This document shows positions 31,960 to 32,018 of a stretch of 32,018 nt of DNA, one piece after another. The notes under the pieces were generated by a model that saw only the letters and a list, made by a program, of their open reading frames with translations, did no database searches and had not been told where the DNA came from. A program made the position numbers and the translations under genes. The number at the start of each line of letters is the position of its first letter. The stretch's first letter is position 1. The stretch comes from DAIOFH01 sp036745875 (lineage in GTDB: Bacteria; Planctomycetota; SZUA-567), in contig DAIOFH010000035.1 in the NCBI GenBank assembly GCA_036745875.1, forward strand, positions 1-32,018, in the 5' to 3' direction.

Positions 31960-32018
31960 ATGGTCCTGTCTTATTTCGCTTCCTGAGTCATTGTAAAAAT
32001 AAGGTAGTCCAGGCAGTC

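Noticed and set aside
1..32018. CRISPR array, insertion sequence or prophage
   Set aside because: No repeated spacers, transposase, integrase or phage structural gene was found; the CARF-type domain here belongs to RtcR, not to a CRISPR system.

Overview
The window comes from a Gram-negative bacterium. It encodes an LptD/OstA-type outer-membrane LPS assembly protein, an ADP-heptose epimerase (HldD) for the LPS core, a SurA/PpiC-type periplasmic chaperone-isomerase, and several proteins with Sec- or Tat-type signal peptides. The base composition looks moderately GC-rich by eye. I cannot fix the phylum from these genes; a PVC-type or deltaproteobacterial-like lineage would fit, but that is a guess. 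No phage, insertion sequence or CRISPR array is visible.

Region 1 (1-9727, all minus strand) is a chromosomal housekeeping block. Read in the direction of transcription it holds a Tyr/Ser phosphatase, surE, a degenerate M48 peptidase relative, a parvulin-type isomerase, a TsaC/Sua5 protein, rpiB, cmk, lptD and ruvB. Several genes overlap by 4 bp or are closely spaced, so most are probably co-transcribed; lptD has its own likely promoter. Region 2 (about 9960-10871) is a TetR-type regulator whose promoter carries an 18-bp palindrome, probably its own operator. Region 3 (10957-18381) contains uvrA, a hicAB toxin-antitoxin pair, a 6-phospho-3-hexuloisomerase-like SIS protein divergent from a ComF-type phosphoribosyltransferase, a flavin-reductase-like protein with hldD, the ribosome-rescue hydrolase arfB, and a rubredoxin gene of only 52 codons. 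Region 4 (18707-21599, plus strand) is cysS and a MATE transporter.

Region 5 (21615-27214) is the most striking part: an RNA-repair island. A divergently transcribed RtcR activator (CARF-type N-terminus, sigma-54 AAA+ domain with GAFTGA) faces a minus-strand unit made of two tandem tRNA-like elements, one long gene in which a truncated slipin/SPFH protein is fused in frame to RNA 3'-phosphate cyclase (RtcA), and the RNA ligase RtcB. The rtcA part keeps its own Shine-Dalgarno sequence and ATG inside the fused frame. A near-consensus sigma-54 promoter lies just upstream of the tRNA-like elements, so an RtcR-dependent transcript would carry them. The inferred logic is that damaged RNA ends activate RtcR, which then switches on tRNA-like RNAs, a membrane-anchored cyclase and the ligase.

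Region 6 (27321-31959) is a tRNA-Gly(GCC) gene followed by a six-gene minus-strand operon: a carboxymuconolactone decarboxylase-cupin protein, a small cupin, a cyclophilin-like protein, a Tat-signal Fe-S flavoprotein, a flavodoxin and an alpha/beta hydrolase. Most members have export signals, which suggests an envelope redox or small-molecule pathway of unknown substrate.
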